This document shows positions 1-8,000 of a stretch of 22,552 nt of DNA, one piece after another. The notes under the pieces were generated by a model that was not told the DNA's origin, searched no databases, and saw only the letters and a program-made list of their open reading frames with translations. Origin of the DNA: Candidatus Aenigmatarchaeota archaeon (GTDB lineage Archaea; Aenigmatarchaeota; Aenigmatarchaeia; GW2011-AR5; WALA01); NCBI GenBank assembly GCA_015522745.1, contig WALQ01000067.1:1-22552 (forward strand), given 5' to 3'. Made by a program: the position numbers and the translations under genes. How positions within the stretch are numbered: the first letter of the stretch is position 1; the number at the start of each line of letters is the position of its first letter.

Positions 1-16
1 GAATAAATACTTATTG

Positions 17-427
17 ATGAAAGCGCAAGTTGCCATGGAATATATAATCATAATAGGATTTGTCATAGCAGTTTCCATTCCACTCATATTTCTTTTTTAC
101 AACTATGCTATAAAATCCCAGTACAGTGTTATACTGTCACAGGCCGATGTATCGGCAGAGAAAATAGCTGAAGCCATAGAAGTCATGTCGTATTATGACG
201 AGCCATCAAAAATGAGCATACGAGTCACGTTTCCGCAACATGTCAGAGAAGCGTATGTTGGTGATGGAGAAATCTACCTTAAAATAGACACGTATTCTGG
301 AGCAACAGATATAGTCAAGTATATTCAGGCAAATGCTACAGGAACAATCGGAACGTGGCCAGGAGTTCACATAATTACCATAGAGTCAAAGAGAAATTAC
401 GTACTCGTCACGGAGGCGACTGGATGA
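17..427 (+). CDS. Class III signal peptide (archaeal pilin-like) protein 1
   Basis: Encodes 136 aa starting at ATG 17; a TTG lies just upstream at 14, but the ATG gives the canonical short basic leader. The N-terminus M-K-A-Q-V-A-M-E followed by about 22 hydrophobic residues is an archaeal class III (type IV pilin-like) signal: cleavage is expected before Gln4, with Glu8 at mature position +5. The remaining roughly 105 residues are soluble and beta-strand-like, with one N-glycosylation sequon (NAT). By family knowledge such proteins are processed by a prepilin peptidase and assembled into or anchored with pilus-like structures at the membrane. No assembly ATPase or TadC-like protein is visible here; it may lie upstream. 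The stop overlaps the next start (ATGA), so it is probably translationally coupled as the first visible gene of a five-gene unit. The precise function is unknown. Confidence 0.8.
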   Translation: MKAQVAMEYIIIIGFVIAVSIPLIFLFYNYAIKSQYSVILSQADVSAEKIAEAIEVMSYYDEPSKMSIRVTFPQHVREAYVGDGEIYLKIDTYSGATDIVKYIQANATGTIGTWPGVHIITIESKRNYVLVTEATG

Positions 428-813
428 GAGGGCAGAGCTCCATAGAGTTTATAATACTCGTGATGGTTACGTTTGTTTTGTTTTTATCCTTCGTGTATCT
501 GTATGGGACAAAGATAGAGACCACGACCAACACGCAGCTTCGCGACAAAATAATGGATGTTTGCAATGTCATAAGTGACGAGCTCTATACTGCTTCAATA
601 GTAAAAGATGGTTACAGACGAACATTTGCCCTTCCAAAAAACATCTACGGAATGGATTATAATATTACTGAACATAAAACAGACGAATATGTTGTAGTTG
701 ACGTGGTATGCAGAAATACAACGTATTCTATCACTGTTCCATATTACGAAGGATCTTTGTCGAAAGGTGAAAATGTTGTACAAAAGGAACATGGAGGGAT
801 AACGATATCATGA
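424..813 (+). CDS. Class III signal peptide (archaeal pilin-like) protein 2
   Basis: Encodes 129 aa. I chose ATG 424 rather than the in-frame ATG at 355 because it overlaps the upstream stop (ATGA) and gives the leader M-R-G-Q-S-S-I-E followed by a strongly hydrophobic helix (residues about 9-27). This is the classic class III signal, with Gln at +1 and Glu at +5. The C-terminal ectodomain of about 100 residues carries two cysteines (about residues 44 and 98) that could form a disulfide, and two sequons (NIT, NTT). It is probably a minor pilin or pilin-like subunit in the same transcript as its neighbours. It overlaps the following gene by an ATGA at 810-813. No specific family beyond the signal peptide is recognised. 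Confidence 0.8.
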   Translation: MRGQSSIEFIILVMVTFVLFLSFVYLYGTKIETTTNTQLRDKIMDVCNVISDELYTASIVKDGYRRTFALPKNIYGMDYNITEHKTDEYVVVDVVCRNTTYSITVPYYEGSLSKGENVVQKEHGGITIS

Positions 814-1265
814 AGGGCCAGGCGTGGACAACAGATTTTATGTTTGCAATGCTCATATTTTCCATAGCCGTCGTTCTGTATCTGACTTATTCCATTCAGC
901 CAAATAACTTTTCCATTAACAAAGACTTTGAACGGTTTTCGTCATACGTGTTATCAGATGGTTTACCTGAAAATTGGAATGAGACAGATATGATATACCC
1001 AGGGATATTGAGCAATGGAGTCATAAATTCAACAAAATTTTCGATGATGAAAAATATGAATGAAACGAAAATAAGTTCTTCTTATGGTATAACATCAGAA
1101 TTTTATGTAAATGTGACAAAAAGGGATGGTACGATTTCTGACATAGACGGACCGGCAGAATTTGGAAAATATCCATCAACTGCGTCATTCGTACTGAAAA
1201 AATCAAGAATATCAAGTTTTGGTGGAGAACCAGTAATAGTAAACATAGTTGTTTGGAGATGGTGA
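810..1265 (+). CDS. Pilin-like membrane-anchored protein 3
   Basis: Encodes 151 aa from ATG 810, which overlaps the upstream stop. The N-terminus M-K-G-Q-A-W-T-T-D-F then a hydrophobic helix (residues about 10-28) resembles a class III signal. However, the acidic residue is Asp at +6 instead of Glu at +5, so prepilin-peptidase processing is less certain. The ectodomain contains five N-X-S/T sequons (NFS, NET, NST, NET, NVT), fitting an exported glycoprotein. Archaeal clusters of this type commonly mix such D-variant proteins with true pilin-like ones. It may be a minor pilin or an accessory membrane protein. The next gene starts one base after its stop, with a GGTGA-type ribosome binding site inside this gene's last codons. 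Confidence 0.75.
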   Translation: MKGQAWTTDFMFAMLIFSIAVVLYLTYSIQPNNFSINKDFERFSSYVLSDGLPENWNETDMIYPGILSNGVINSTKFSMMKNMNETKISSSYGITSEFYVNVTKRDGTISDIDGPAEFGKYPSTASFVLKKSRISSFGGEPVIVNIVVWRW

Positions 1266-1266
1266 A

Positions 1267-3048
1267 ATGAGGGGAATATTTTTCAGTTTGGATGCTCTCA
1301 TAGCCATAGCCATAGTGATAATGACCATAACAGCTGTGAAGTACATTTCAACCTCCATGCCATCAGAGAATATGCATGATTTCTCAAATGATATAATGGA
1401 GGTTCTATCAAACACTCAGATGAAAGATGTAACAGATCCGTACGTTGAAACACTTCGGTTATCTGGGTTGATAAACGACAATGATACGGTTCTCGAACAA
1501 ATTGGGGAGCTCTGGTCTGAAGGCTACGATGATGAAGCGCAAAATTTGACAAAGATTTTTATCGACAATCTCACACGATACAATGTTGGACTGTGGATAA
1601 ATGACGAAGAAATTTACGAGACTGGTAACTCGCCACCCTCAACACTTTTTACATCTAGTAGAATAATATCAGGAATTCAGAAGGGTTATCCAAAAAATGG
1701 ATTTGTTGCAAGGGCGTGGGCGACTAACATTGAGAAAAACAATACTCTCATAGTTAAAGGAGATTATATAACCAGCAGTGTGAAGAGACCTTTTTGGGGA
1801 AACAATCAAAACAAAATAAATATAACTTATGATGTTTACATTCCAGATGACGCAATTATCAACGATGCATATTGGTTCATAGAAGCGGCGTGGACAGACA
1901 GTAAGTTTAAGGCTTATATAAACGGTGTGTATGTCACAGGAAGTGATGCATCCGGCTCGAAACTTCTTACCAATCTTGGATCGTATTTTCACCCAGGGCA
2001 TAACAATGCGACTATAATCGGGCGTTATGGTAGTGGTGGGGACGAGGCCGGAGATGATGGAGCATCCCACATAGTCGTAAATTACACAACGAACAATCCT
2101 TCCACATTTCAAAATAATGGGTACATATACTTTTCAAATGTAAAGTCCAATTGCTCCATACAATATAAGAAGCCAATTTTCATAAATGGAGATATATACA
2201 GTATAGATGTGAACATATCAGCAGTTGGGACGAACGCATACTTGTATGTTGAATACGACGGTGACAAGTATTTGATATCAGAGAAAGCATTGACGGATGG
2301 GCACGCATATTGGAACAATTCAGAAATAGAGAATGCCATGAATTCCAATGGAATAACGTATCAAAATATAAGTAATTTTTATTTTTGGTTCGATGTGTAC
2401 ATAGATGATTACAGCTCCAGAGAGAATCTTGGCGCTGGGCGTGAGCTCAAAAACAGTTCATACATTCATATAAATTATAAATCTTATGAAGATGTTTACG
2501 GAATGATAGACATAAATCACATAGTTCCAATATACCAGTATGCTGACAATGATGTTGGGGACTTTTACAGATATCTCTCATGGAAGTTTGATTTGCCCAA
2601 TCAAACAATTCCGCTTTACGTCGATTCACAATTGGCATGGTTATATCATGTTTATACGAACCCGTCTCAAACTGTGAAGGCAAATTCAATCACTCTTTAT
2701 GAACATCCACCGAAAAATTTCATAAAAGAGTTTGCTCGTTTTGGGTATTCGAATAGATCTGGTGAGATAGAATATGGAAGCAATACGTATGAATTGATAT
2801 TTGGCAATGGATATTCTGTAAATCCATTTAATTCACTCACATATTATACATTTTTAATTCCATCCCAGGTTGGATATGGTAATACATTTTCCACTGAAGA
2901 GGACGCGGTTGATGATGCTAAAAAGCGTTTGACCGATATACTTGGAACGTTTGCTTTGGCAGAATCGATACATACAAATTCGATGGGTGTCAGCAATGTC
3001 CCAACATTGTGGGGACCAAGTGTGGCAGAGGTGAGAGTGTGGGAATGA
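1267..3048 (+). CDS. Large membrane-anchored, sequon-rich surface protein (pilin-cluster adhesin-like)
   Basis: Encodes 593 aa. Start ATG 1267 follows GGTGA closely and gives M-R-G-I-F-F-S-L-D-A-L then a hydrophobic helix to about residue 25; the in-frame ATG at 1249 lies inside the previous gene. The FSLDAL motif is a recurrent N-terminus in archaeal pilin-like clusters. The rest is a large ectodomain, mostly beta-strand-like, with a stretch around residues 180-290 that reads like a jelly-roll or galactose-binding-like sandwich (inference only). I count about 13 N-X-S/T sequons, far denser than in the cytoplasmic proteins of this window. It is probably a surface adhesin or pilus-tip-like protein held by an N-terminal helix. 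No enzyme motif is seen. It overlaps the next gene by ATGA. Confidence 0.75.
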   Translation: MRGIFFSLDALIAIAIVIMTITAVKYISTSMPSENMHDFSNDIMEVLSNTQMKDVTDPYVETLRLSGLINDNDTVLEQIGELWSEGYDDEAQNLTKIFIDNLTRYNVGLWINDEEIYETGNSPPSTLFTSSRIISGIQKGYPKNGFVARAWATNIEKNNTLIVKGDYITSSVKRPFWGNNQNKINITYDVYIPDDAIINDAYWFIEAAWTDSKFKAYINGVYVTGSDASGSKLLTNLGSYFHPGHNNATIIGRYGSGGDEAGDDGASHIVVNYTTNNPSTFQNNGYIYFSNVKSNCSIQYKKPIFINGDIYSIDVNISAVGTNAYLYVEYDGDKYLISEKALTDGHAYWNNSEIENAMNSNGITYQNISNFYFWFDVYIDDYSSRENLGAGRELKNSSYIHINYKSYEDVYGMIDINHIVPIYQYADNDVGDFYRYLSWKFDLPNQTIPLYVDSQLAWLYHVYTNPSQTVKANSITLYEHPPKNFIKEFARFGYSNRSGEIEYGSNTYELIFGNGYSVNPFNSLTYYTFLIPSQVGYGNTFSTEEDAVDDAKKRLTDILGTFALAESIHTNSMGVSNVPTLWGPSVAEVRVWE

Positions 3049-4193
3049 AGGGAATGTTCCTAACATCAGCCATGATATTGCTCTCCTCGATTTTCTTCAT
3101 AACTTACATATCGGAGTTTTCGATATCTCACTCGTATACAGATAGTCAGAGGGTATTGTCAATGAACAGGTTCATAGATGATATAGAGAAAGATATGAAT
3201 AGAGCATTCTACATAGCTACATTTCGATCGCTCGTTGCGTTGGAGGATGAAATTACCAATACAGGAAATTTCACAAACACGTCTTTGCTCGAAGAGCTAT
3301 GCATAAACGGAACTATGAACGAAGAAAAATATGATATTATGGAGAACTCGTCGTTGTCGAACTGGTTAGAAAGGATAACAACAGTGGCAAATAACATTGG
3401 AATGAATGTTGATGTTAAGTTCTCAAATTTCACTGCGAATCAAACTAACAGTTGGTTTGTCAATTTTTACGTTTTTACAAATGAAAATTTGTCTGACAAA
3501 AAAGGAAGCGCTTATTGGATTAGGAAGAGAAATCTTTCAACTTCAATTTCCATAGAAGGCAGAATAGATCCGACTTTCCCATTGCATACGGATGCAAAAG
3601 TCATGAGATTCATAAATAAATGCAACTTCGACTATTATGTTAGAAAGATAAAGTCTGGTACGGGAAGTGGATGGGTGTATGGATATGTCAATTATACAGA
3701 TTCAGAATCAAATGCAAATTCTTCCAGAATAGTTGTTTCCAATGATATGTCGTCGTGGGATGTTGACGTGATAAACACGTTTCTCGGTGCAATATCAACT
3801 TCATTCCCAGATAATGTGACCATTCCACATGCAACCGTAAGCGATATATCGAATTTACCAGAAAAAGTTTTGATAAGTGATGGAAACGTTTATGACATAG
3901 AAAATCTCCGGTCATTTTTATTTGATGGATGCTATCGGTCTTCAAAAGGTCCATCTTATCTTATGAGGCTTGGGGGAAACCTGTCAAACTCTCCGGTTGG
4001 AATAGAATCGTTTGTAAACATTGATGAACTATCTGCGAATGGAGTATCAACACATATTGGAAAAAGTTGTGTAGATTACATTTACTTTTCAAATGAAGAC
4101 ACAATGAATTATCAAATAAAAGGAATGCCCGATTGGTTTTACATTGATGAAGATCATCTGAACGATTACAATTGTACAGAAATAACAAGATAA
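3045..4193 (+). CDS. Membrane-anchored, sequon-rich surface protein, last gene of pilin-like cluster
   Basis: Encodes 382 aa from ATG 3045 (ATGA overlap with the upstream stop); the in-frame ATG at 3009 would lie within the previous gene. The N-terminus M-K-G-M-F-L-T-S-A followed by a hydrophobic helix (about 6-24) looks like a non-cleaved anchor related to the cluster's other leaders but lacks the Gln and acidic residue. The ectodomain has about 13 sequons and five cysteines (in LCING, KCNF, GCYR, SCVDY and NCTE), which could form disulfides. The C-terminal third (GIESFVNIDEL ... CVDYIYFS ... KGMPDWFYID) is the most motif-like part; I associate it with uncharacterised archaeal surface proteins but cannot name a family. 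It ends the pilin-like operon; only stable RNA genes follow. Confidence 0.75.
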   Translation: MKGMFLTSAMILLSSIFFITYISEFSISHSYTDSQRVLSMNRFIDDIEKDMNRAFYIATFRSLVALEDEITNTGNFTNTSLLEELCINGTMNEEKYDIMENSSLSNWLERITTVANNIGMNVDVKFSNFTANQTNSWFVNFYVFTNENLSDKKGSAYWIRKRNLSTSISIEGRIDPTFPLHTDAKVMRFINKCNFDYYVRKIKSGTGSGWVYGYVNYTDSESNANSSRIVVSNDMSSWDVDVINTFLGAISTSFPDNVTIPHATVSDISNLPEKVLISDGNVYDIENLRSFLFDGCYRSSKGPSYLMRLGGNLSNSPVGIESFVNIDELSANGVSTHIGKSCVDYIYFSNEDTMNYQIKGMPDWFYIDEDHLNDYNCTEITR

Positions 4194-4234
4194 TAAATTA
4201 TCGTTAGTGATGTGCGGAGTATTTGTAAAATCCT

Positions 4235-4250
4235 AAATATTTAAATATTT
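4235..4250 (+). promoter_or_regulatory. TATA-box promoter for tRNA-Tyr
   Basis: AAATATTTAAATATTT is a perfect 16-bp palindrome about 40 nt upstream of the mature tRNA-Tyr 5' end. An archaeal TATA box here would start transcription near 4268, giving a leader of about 20 nt to be removed by RNase P. Position and composition are seen; promoter function is inferred. Confidence 0.5.
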
Positions 4251-4288
4251 GGTAGAGATAAATTAAAGATAAATGAATTATAAAATGA

Positions 4289-4402
4289 CCCGCGGTAGCT
4301 CAATGGCGGAGCGTCCGGCTGTAGATTTCATCGCGTGATGAATTCACCAGTAGGCGTTCAGTAGTAACCGGAAGGTTGGGAGTTCAAATCTCCCTCGCGG
4401 GA
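4289..4402 (+). tRNA. tRNA-Tyr (GTA) with a 42-nt intron
   Basis: The acceptor stem CCCGCGG (4289-4295) pairs with TCGCGGG (4395-4401, one G-U), with discriminator A4402. The D arm is GCTC/GAGC. The anticodon stem TCCGG (4314-4318) pairs with CCGGA (4368-4372), and the T arm is GGGAG-TTCAAAT-CTCCC. Anticodon GTA is at 4321-4323. An intron of about 42 nt (4325-4366) interrupts position 37/38. A bulge-helix-bulge fits: CTGU (4319-4322) pairs with GUAG (4361-4364, two wobbles), flanked by bulges AGA and UAA; cutting after the second nucleotide of each gives exactly these borders. No 3' CCA is encoded. Splicing by the archaeal tRNA endonuclease and a ligase is expected. Confidence 0.92.
4325..4366 (+). 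other. tRNA-Tyr intron
   Basis: Intron at canonical position 37/38, with borders set by the bulge-helix-bulge described for the tRNA. Inside it, TTCATC (4327-4332) and GATGAA (4337-4342) form a perfect 6-bp hairpin with a 4-nt loop. A second inner helix directly beside the 5' bulge is not obvious, so the motif may be of the relaxed type. Confidence 0.8.
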
Positions 4403-4414
4403 TTTAAAGAAAGG

Positions 4415-4422
4415 TTTAAATA
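4415..4422 (+). promoter_or_regulatory. TATA box for 5S rRNA
   Basis: TTTAAATA is centred about 26 nt upstream of the expected 5S 5' end (4445), the canonical archaeal spacing. It is embedded in an inverted repeat AAAGGT (4410-4415) / ACCTTT (4422-4427) with a 6-nt spacer. Confidence 0.65.
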
Positions 4423-4444
4423 CCTTTCGCAACAAAATATTGAC

Positions 4445-4557
4445 GTTAGCGGTCATAGCAAATGGGAAACACCCGAACCCATTTCGAACTCGGAAGTTAA
4501 GCCCTTTGCGTTGTTGATTGTACTGCCTTCGGGTGGGAAGTTGACAATGCTGCTAAC
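4445..4557 (+). rRNA. rrf: 5S ribosomal RNA
   Basis: The conserved 5S core is readable: AACACCCGAACCCAT, then CGAACTCGGAAGTTAAGCC, then the CTGCCTTCGGGTGGGAAG arm. The ends pair as helix I: 4445-4452 with 4550-4557, eight pairs with one G-U. At about 113 nt it is a little shorter than the usual ~120 nt. It stands alone between tRNA genes rather than behind 16S/23S genes, an arrangement common in archaea with unlinked rRNA genes. The exact ends could shift by one to three bases. Confidence 0.92.
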
Positions 4558-4621
4558 ACTTCATAATTATTTGGAGGGTTTTAATGATTGGCGCGCTCCC
4601 AAAAAATCTATTTCAGACGTA

Positions 4622-4629
4622 TTTATATA
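4622..4629 (+). promoter_or_regulatory. TATA box for the tRNA-Asp - tRNA-Lys (- rpoHBA'A'') transcript
   Basis: TTTATATA lies about 50 nt before tRNA-Asp in the otherwise gene-free gap 4558-4674. It is the last clear TATA box before rpoH, because tRNA-Asp, tRNA-Lys and rpoH follow with almost no space. Promoter activity is inferred. Confidence 0.5.
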
Positions 4630-4674
4630 CTTTCTCAACTATTCTCATAACTCATAATTAGTAGTCATACATAT

Positions 4675-4747
4675 GCTTCGGTAGTGTAGTGGCCTAGCAT
4701 AAGGCCCTGTCGAGGCCTTGACCCGGGTTCAAATCCCGGCCGAAGCG
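4675..4747 (+). tRNA. tRNA-Asp (GTC)
   Basis: Acceptor GCTTCGG (4675-4681) pairs perfectly with CCGAAGC (4740-4746); discriminator G4747. Anticodon stem AGGCC/GGCCT encloses the loop CTGTCGA with anticodon GTC at 4709-4711. T arm CCGGG-TTCAAAT-CCCGG. The D arm (GTGT...GCAT) is the weak type typical of archaeal tRNA-Asp. No intron and no encoded CCA. Only four bases separate it from tRNA-Lys. Confidence 0.95.
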
Positions 4748-4751
4748 TTGA

Positions 4752-4826
4752 GGGTCTGTAGCTCAGCTTGGTTAGAGCACCGGCCTTTTAAGCCGGGAGT
4801 CGCGGGTTCGAATCCCGTCAGACCCA
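4752..4826 (+). tRNA. tRNA-Lys (TTT)
   Basis: Acceptor GGGTCTG (4752-4758) pairs with CAGACCC (4819-4825); discriminator A4826. Anticodon stem CCGGC/GCCGG encloses CTTTTAA with anticodon TTT at 4787-4789. T arm GCGGG-TTCGAAT-CCCGT. No intron and no encoded CCA. It is followed after 21 nt by the rpoH start codon, so the rpoH mRNA 5' end may be created by tRNA 3' processing. Confidence 0.95.
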
Positions 4827-4847
4827 CATAATTAGAGGTGTATTTAG

Positions 4848-5081
4848 ATGTCAAGCATAATGGAAAATTTTCTCGTTCCGAAGCACGAAATCATATCAGA
4901 GGAAGAAAAGGTCGCTCTTCTGAATAAGTACAAAATAAGCTTGAAACAATTACCAAAAATACTGAGCTCCGACCCTGTTGTCAAGGTGATAGGCGCAAAA
5001 GTTGGGGATGTGATAAAGATCACGAGAAACGAAATGGAGATTGGGCATACCCTATATTATAGGGTCGTCATAAAAGGGTGA
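4848..5081 (+). CDS. rpoH: DNA-directed RNA polymerase subunit H (Rpo5)
   Basis: Encodes 77 aa, the usual size of archaeal Rpo5/H, homologous to the C-terminal domain of eukaryotic Rpb5. It sits in the RNAP jaw and helps grip downstream DNA. The family signature is clear: LVPKHEIISEEE near the N-terminus, then LPKILSSDPVVKVIGAKVGD and a terminal YYRVV. The usual S-x-T-A-G before YYR reads E-M-E-I-G here. A GAGGTG ribosome binding site (4835-4840) precedes ATG 4848. It is the first protein gene after tRNA-Lys, and its stop abuts rpoB, the classic archaeal order rpoH-rpoB-rpoA'-rpoA''. No room exists for its own promoter outside the tRNA gene. Confidence 0.96.
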   Translation: MSSIMENFLVPKHEIISEEEKVALLNKYKISLKQLPKILSSDPVVKVIGAKVGDVIKITRNEMEIGHTLYYRVVIKG

Positions 5082-5086
5082 TATGT

Positions 5087-8000
5087 ATGGAAAAAAATTA
5101 TGGAGTTCTGCTTAGTGCATTCAAAAATGAGAATGGATTTGTTAGTCATCAGATAGAATCGTTTAACGAGTTCGTGGATTATCGTATTCAAAAGGTCATA
5201 GATGAGATTGGAGAGATAGAGCTCGAGAGTGAGGGAATATCAAACTTCAAAATAAAACTCGGACGAATACGTGTAGGCATTCCGAGTGTCGAAGAATCCG
5301 ACGGCTCGATTAATACATCTCTAACTCCATTTGAAGCGCTATCGAGGAATCTCACATATGCCGCGCCCGTATTTCTTGAGATGATACCTATTATAAACGA
5401 TGTCGAACAGGATGTAATACGCGTGAAGATATGTGACCTCCCAATTATGGTTAAGTCGAACAGATGTATGCTTAGCAATAAGAGCCGCGAGAAACTTATC
5501 GAAATGGGTGAAGATCCAGACGACCCTGGAGGATACTTTATCGTGGATGGAACGGAACGTGTCATAGTTATGGTTGAAGAAATCGTGTCCAACCGTCCAA
5601 TCATCGAAATTCGAAGCGGTATGGAGACAGCGCGCATAAATTCCGAGATCAATGGATACATTCAAAAACACGTCATTGAAAGAAAGAAAGGAATATACTA
5701 CATATCATTTGCAAATGCAAAAAAGGTTCCTGTCGTCGTTCTGTTACGAGCACTTGGACTTGAGACTGATAAGGACGTTGTGATGAGCATAACTACAAAT
5801 AACGATGAAATGGAAGAAATATACTTCAATATTTATGAATTTGACGTCTCAACACAACAGCAGGCAAAGAATTATCTGAAAAAACTCCTTCATATGGGAG
5901 ACGAGAATGGCGACAAACGCCTTTCAGATATGATCGACAAATACCTTCTTCCTCATCTTGGTCAAACTCGTTCTTCAAGAAAGAAAAAAGCCCTTTACAT
6001 CGCCAATGTTGTTGAAAAGCTTCTCAAACTTTCCATGGGAAAAATTGCCCCGCAGGATTTGGACCACTACGCAAATAAGAGAATAAAACTTGCTGGCGAT
6101 TTCCTGGAAATACTCTTCCGCTCGCTTTTCCTCGGAAGATACGGACTTATAGCAAGAATCAAGTACACATATCAAAAGATTTCAAAGAAAGGAAAAATGC
6201 CAAGTCTTCGCTCAATAGTTGAATCAAATTACTTGACGAAGAGGATAAAGTCGCACATGGCAACGGGTCAGTGGATTGGTGGCCGTACTGGTGTCTGTCA
6301 AAGACTCGAGCGCACGAACTACATAAGAATGATATCACACCTAAGGAACGTACTTTCTCCATTGTCTCCAAGCCAAGAGCATTTTGAAGCGCGTGCTCTT
6401 CATCCAACTCAATGGGGTCGCCTTTGTGCCGAGGAGACGCCTGAAGGGGTTAACATAGGGCTCAGAAAATACCTTGCACATATGGCAGTAATATCAAAAA
6501 CGTCGCCAAAAAAGGATGTTGAGTATGTGAAGTCACTTCTCTCTCAGTACGTTACCGAGGAAAACGAAGGTTCAATGCTCTACTTCAACGGCGAGCTCAT
6601 TGGGCGTGTGAAGCGCGTTGCTGAGCTTACGAAAAAATTCAAATCCGAGAGGAGAAAGGGAAAGTTCGATCCTCAAATAACTATAGGGTACTACGATGAA
6701 TACAATCAAATATTTGTCAATGCAGATTCCGGACGCGTGCTAAGACCACTCATAATAGTTGAAAATGGAAAATCAAGGTTGACAAAAAACGTTATTGATA
6801 AACTTCAAAACGGTGAAACGAAGTGGAGCGACCTGATAAAGAATGGGATAATAGAATATGTTGACGCAGAGGAGGAAGAGAATCTCTATGTTGCACTGAT
6901 GGAAAAGGACATCACGCCTGAGCACACTCACGTTGAGCTACACCCATCAATTATTCTTGGTGTTGCTGCATCTCTCGTTCCATTTCCAGAGTACAATCGT
7001 GGAGACCGTGTAAATTTCGGGGCAAAAATGCACGGTCAATCGTTGGGATTGTACGCACTGAACTTTCATCTTAGAACGGATACAAAGGCAAATCTCTTGA
7101 TGTATCCACAAATTCCACTTGTAAGAACAGCAATGACAGATTTCGTCAATTTGAAACGTCATCCCCAGGGGCAAAACATAGTCATTGCTATAATGAGTTA
7201 TAAAGGCTTCAACATGGAAGATGCCATAATAATAAACAAGGCATCCATAGACCGTGGGTTCGCCCGTTCGATGTTTTTCCGAACGTACAGCACGGAAGAG
7301 AAAAGATATTGGGGAATCGAAAAGGACGAAATACATATACCTGATAAGTCTGTCAAAGGATACAAAACAGAAGAAGCGTATGCGAATTTGGGTGAAGATG
7401 GAATAATTAATCCGGAAACACCCGTTGAAGGCGGCGACATACTCATTGGAAAAGTCTCGCCATTGCGTTTCTTTGGTCCGGCGGAAAGTTTCATGATGGA
7501 AGCTGAAAACAAGCGTGATTCATCAGAAACCGTACGAGAAAGTGAACATGGAATAGTCGACAAAGTTATAATAACGAAAAACAAAGATGGAGACAAGCTC
7601 GTCAAAGTTGTTGTCCGTGATCTCCGGCTTCCGGAGCTTGGTGACAAGTTCGCAACGCGACACGGACAGAAAGGTGTTGTTGGACTCATAGTTCCGGAAG
7701 AGGACATGCCGTTCACGGCAAATGGAATCATTCCCGATGTCATAGTCAATCCTCATGGAATACCTTCAAGACTTACGGTTGGACAATTGCTCGAGATAAT
7801 TTCAGCAAAGCTCGGTGCAATTACCGGACGCTCAATAGATGCAACTGCGTTCACCGGAATGAAAGAAGATGAGATGAGAAAACTCTTGCGTGAGAATGGT
7901 TTCCGAGACGATGGAAAGGAACTCATGTACAACGGCGAGACAGGAGAAATGTACAAAGCTCGTATAATGATAGGTCCAATATTCTATCAAAAGCTTCATC

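Noticed and set aside
1299..1317. ATAGCC tandem repeat
   Set aside because: About two and a half copies encoding the Ile-Ala run of a membrane helix; explained by the hydrophobic coding sequence.
4376..4657. Open frame of 93 codons between tRNA-Tyr and tRNA-Asp
   Set aside because: It runs through the tRNA-Tyr 3' half and the whole 5S rRNA; the coding appearance is a by-product of RNA genes.
4558..4674. Possible box C/D RNA or hairpin terminator between 5S and tRNA-Asp
   Set aside because: ATGATT is only a partial C box and no CTGA D box follows at a suitable distance; GGAG/CTCC pairing is weak and its downstream run is A, not T.
7198..7749. 183-codon minus-strand open frame inside rpoB, and similar long frames antisense to other core genes
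   Set aside because: They lie entirely opposite well-conserved genes, are Ser/Pro/Phe-rich as expected for antisense readings, and show no family motifs.
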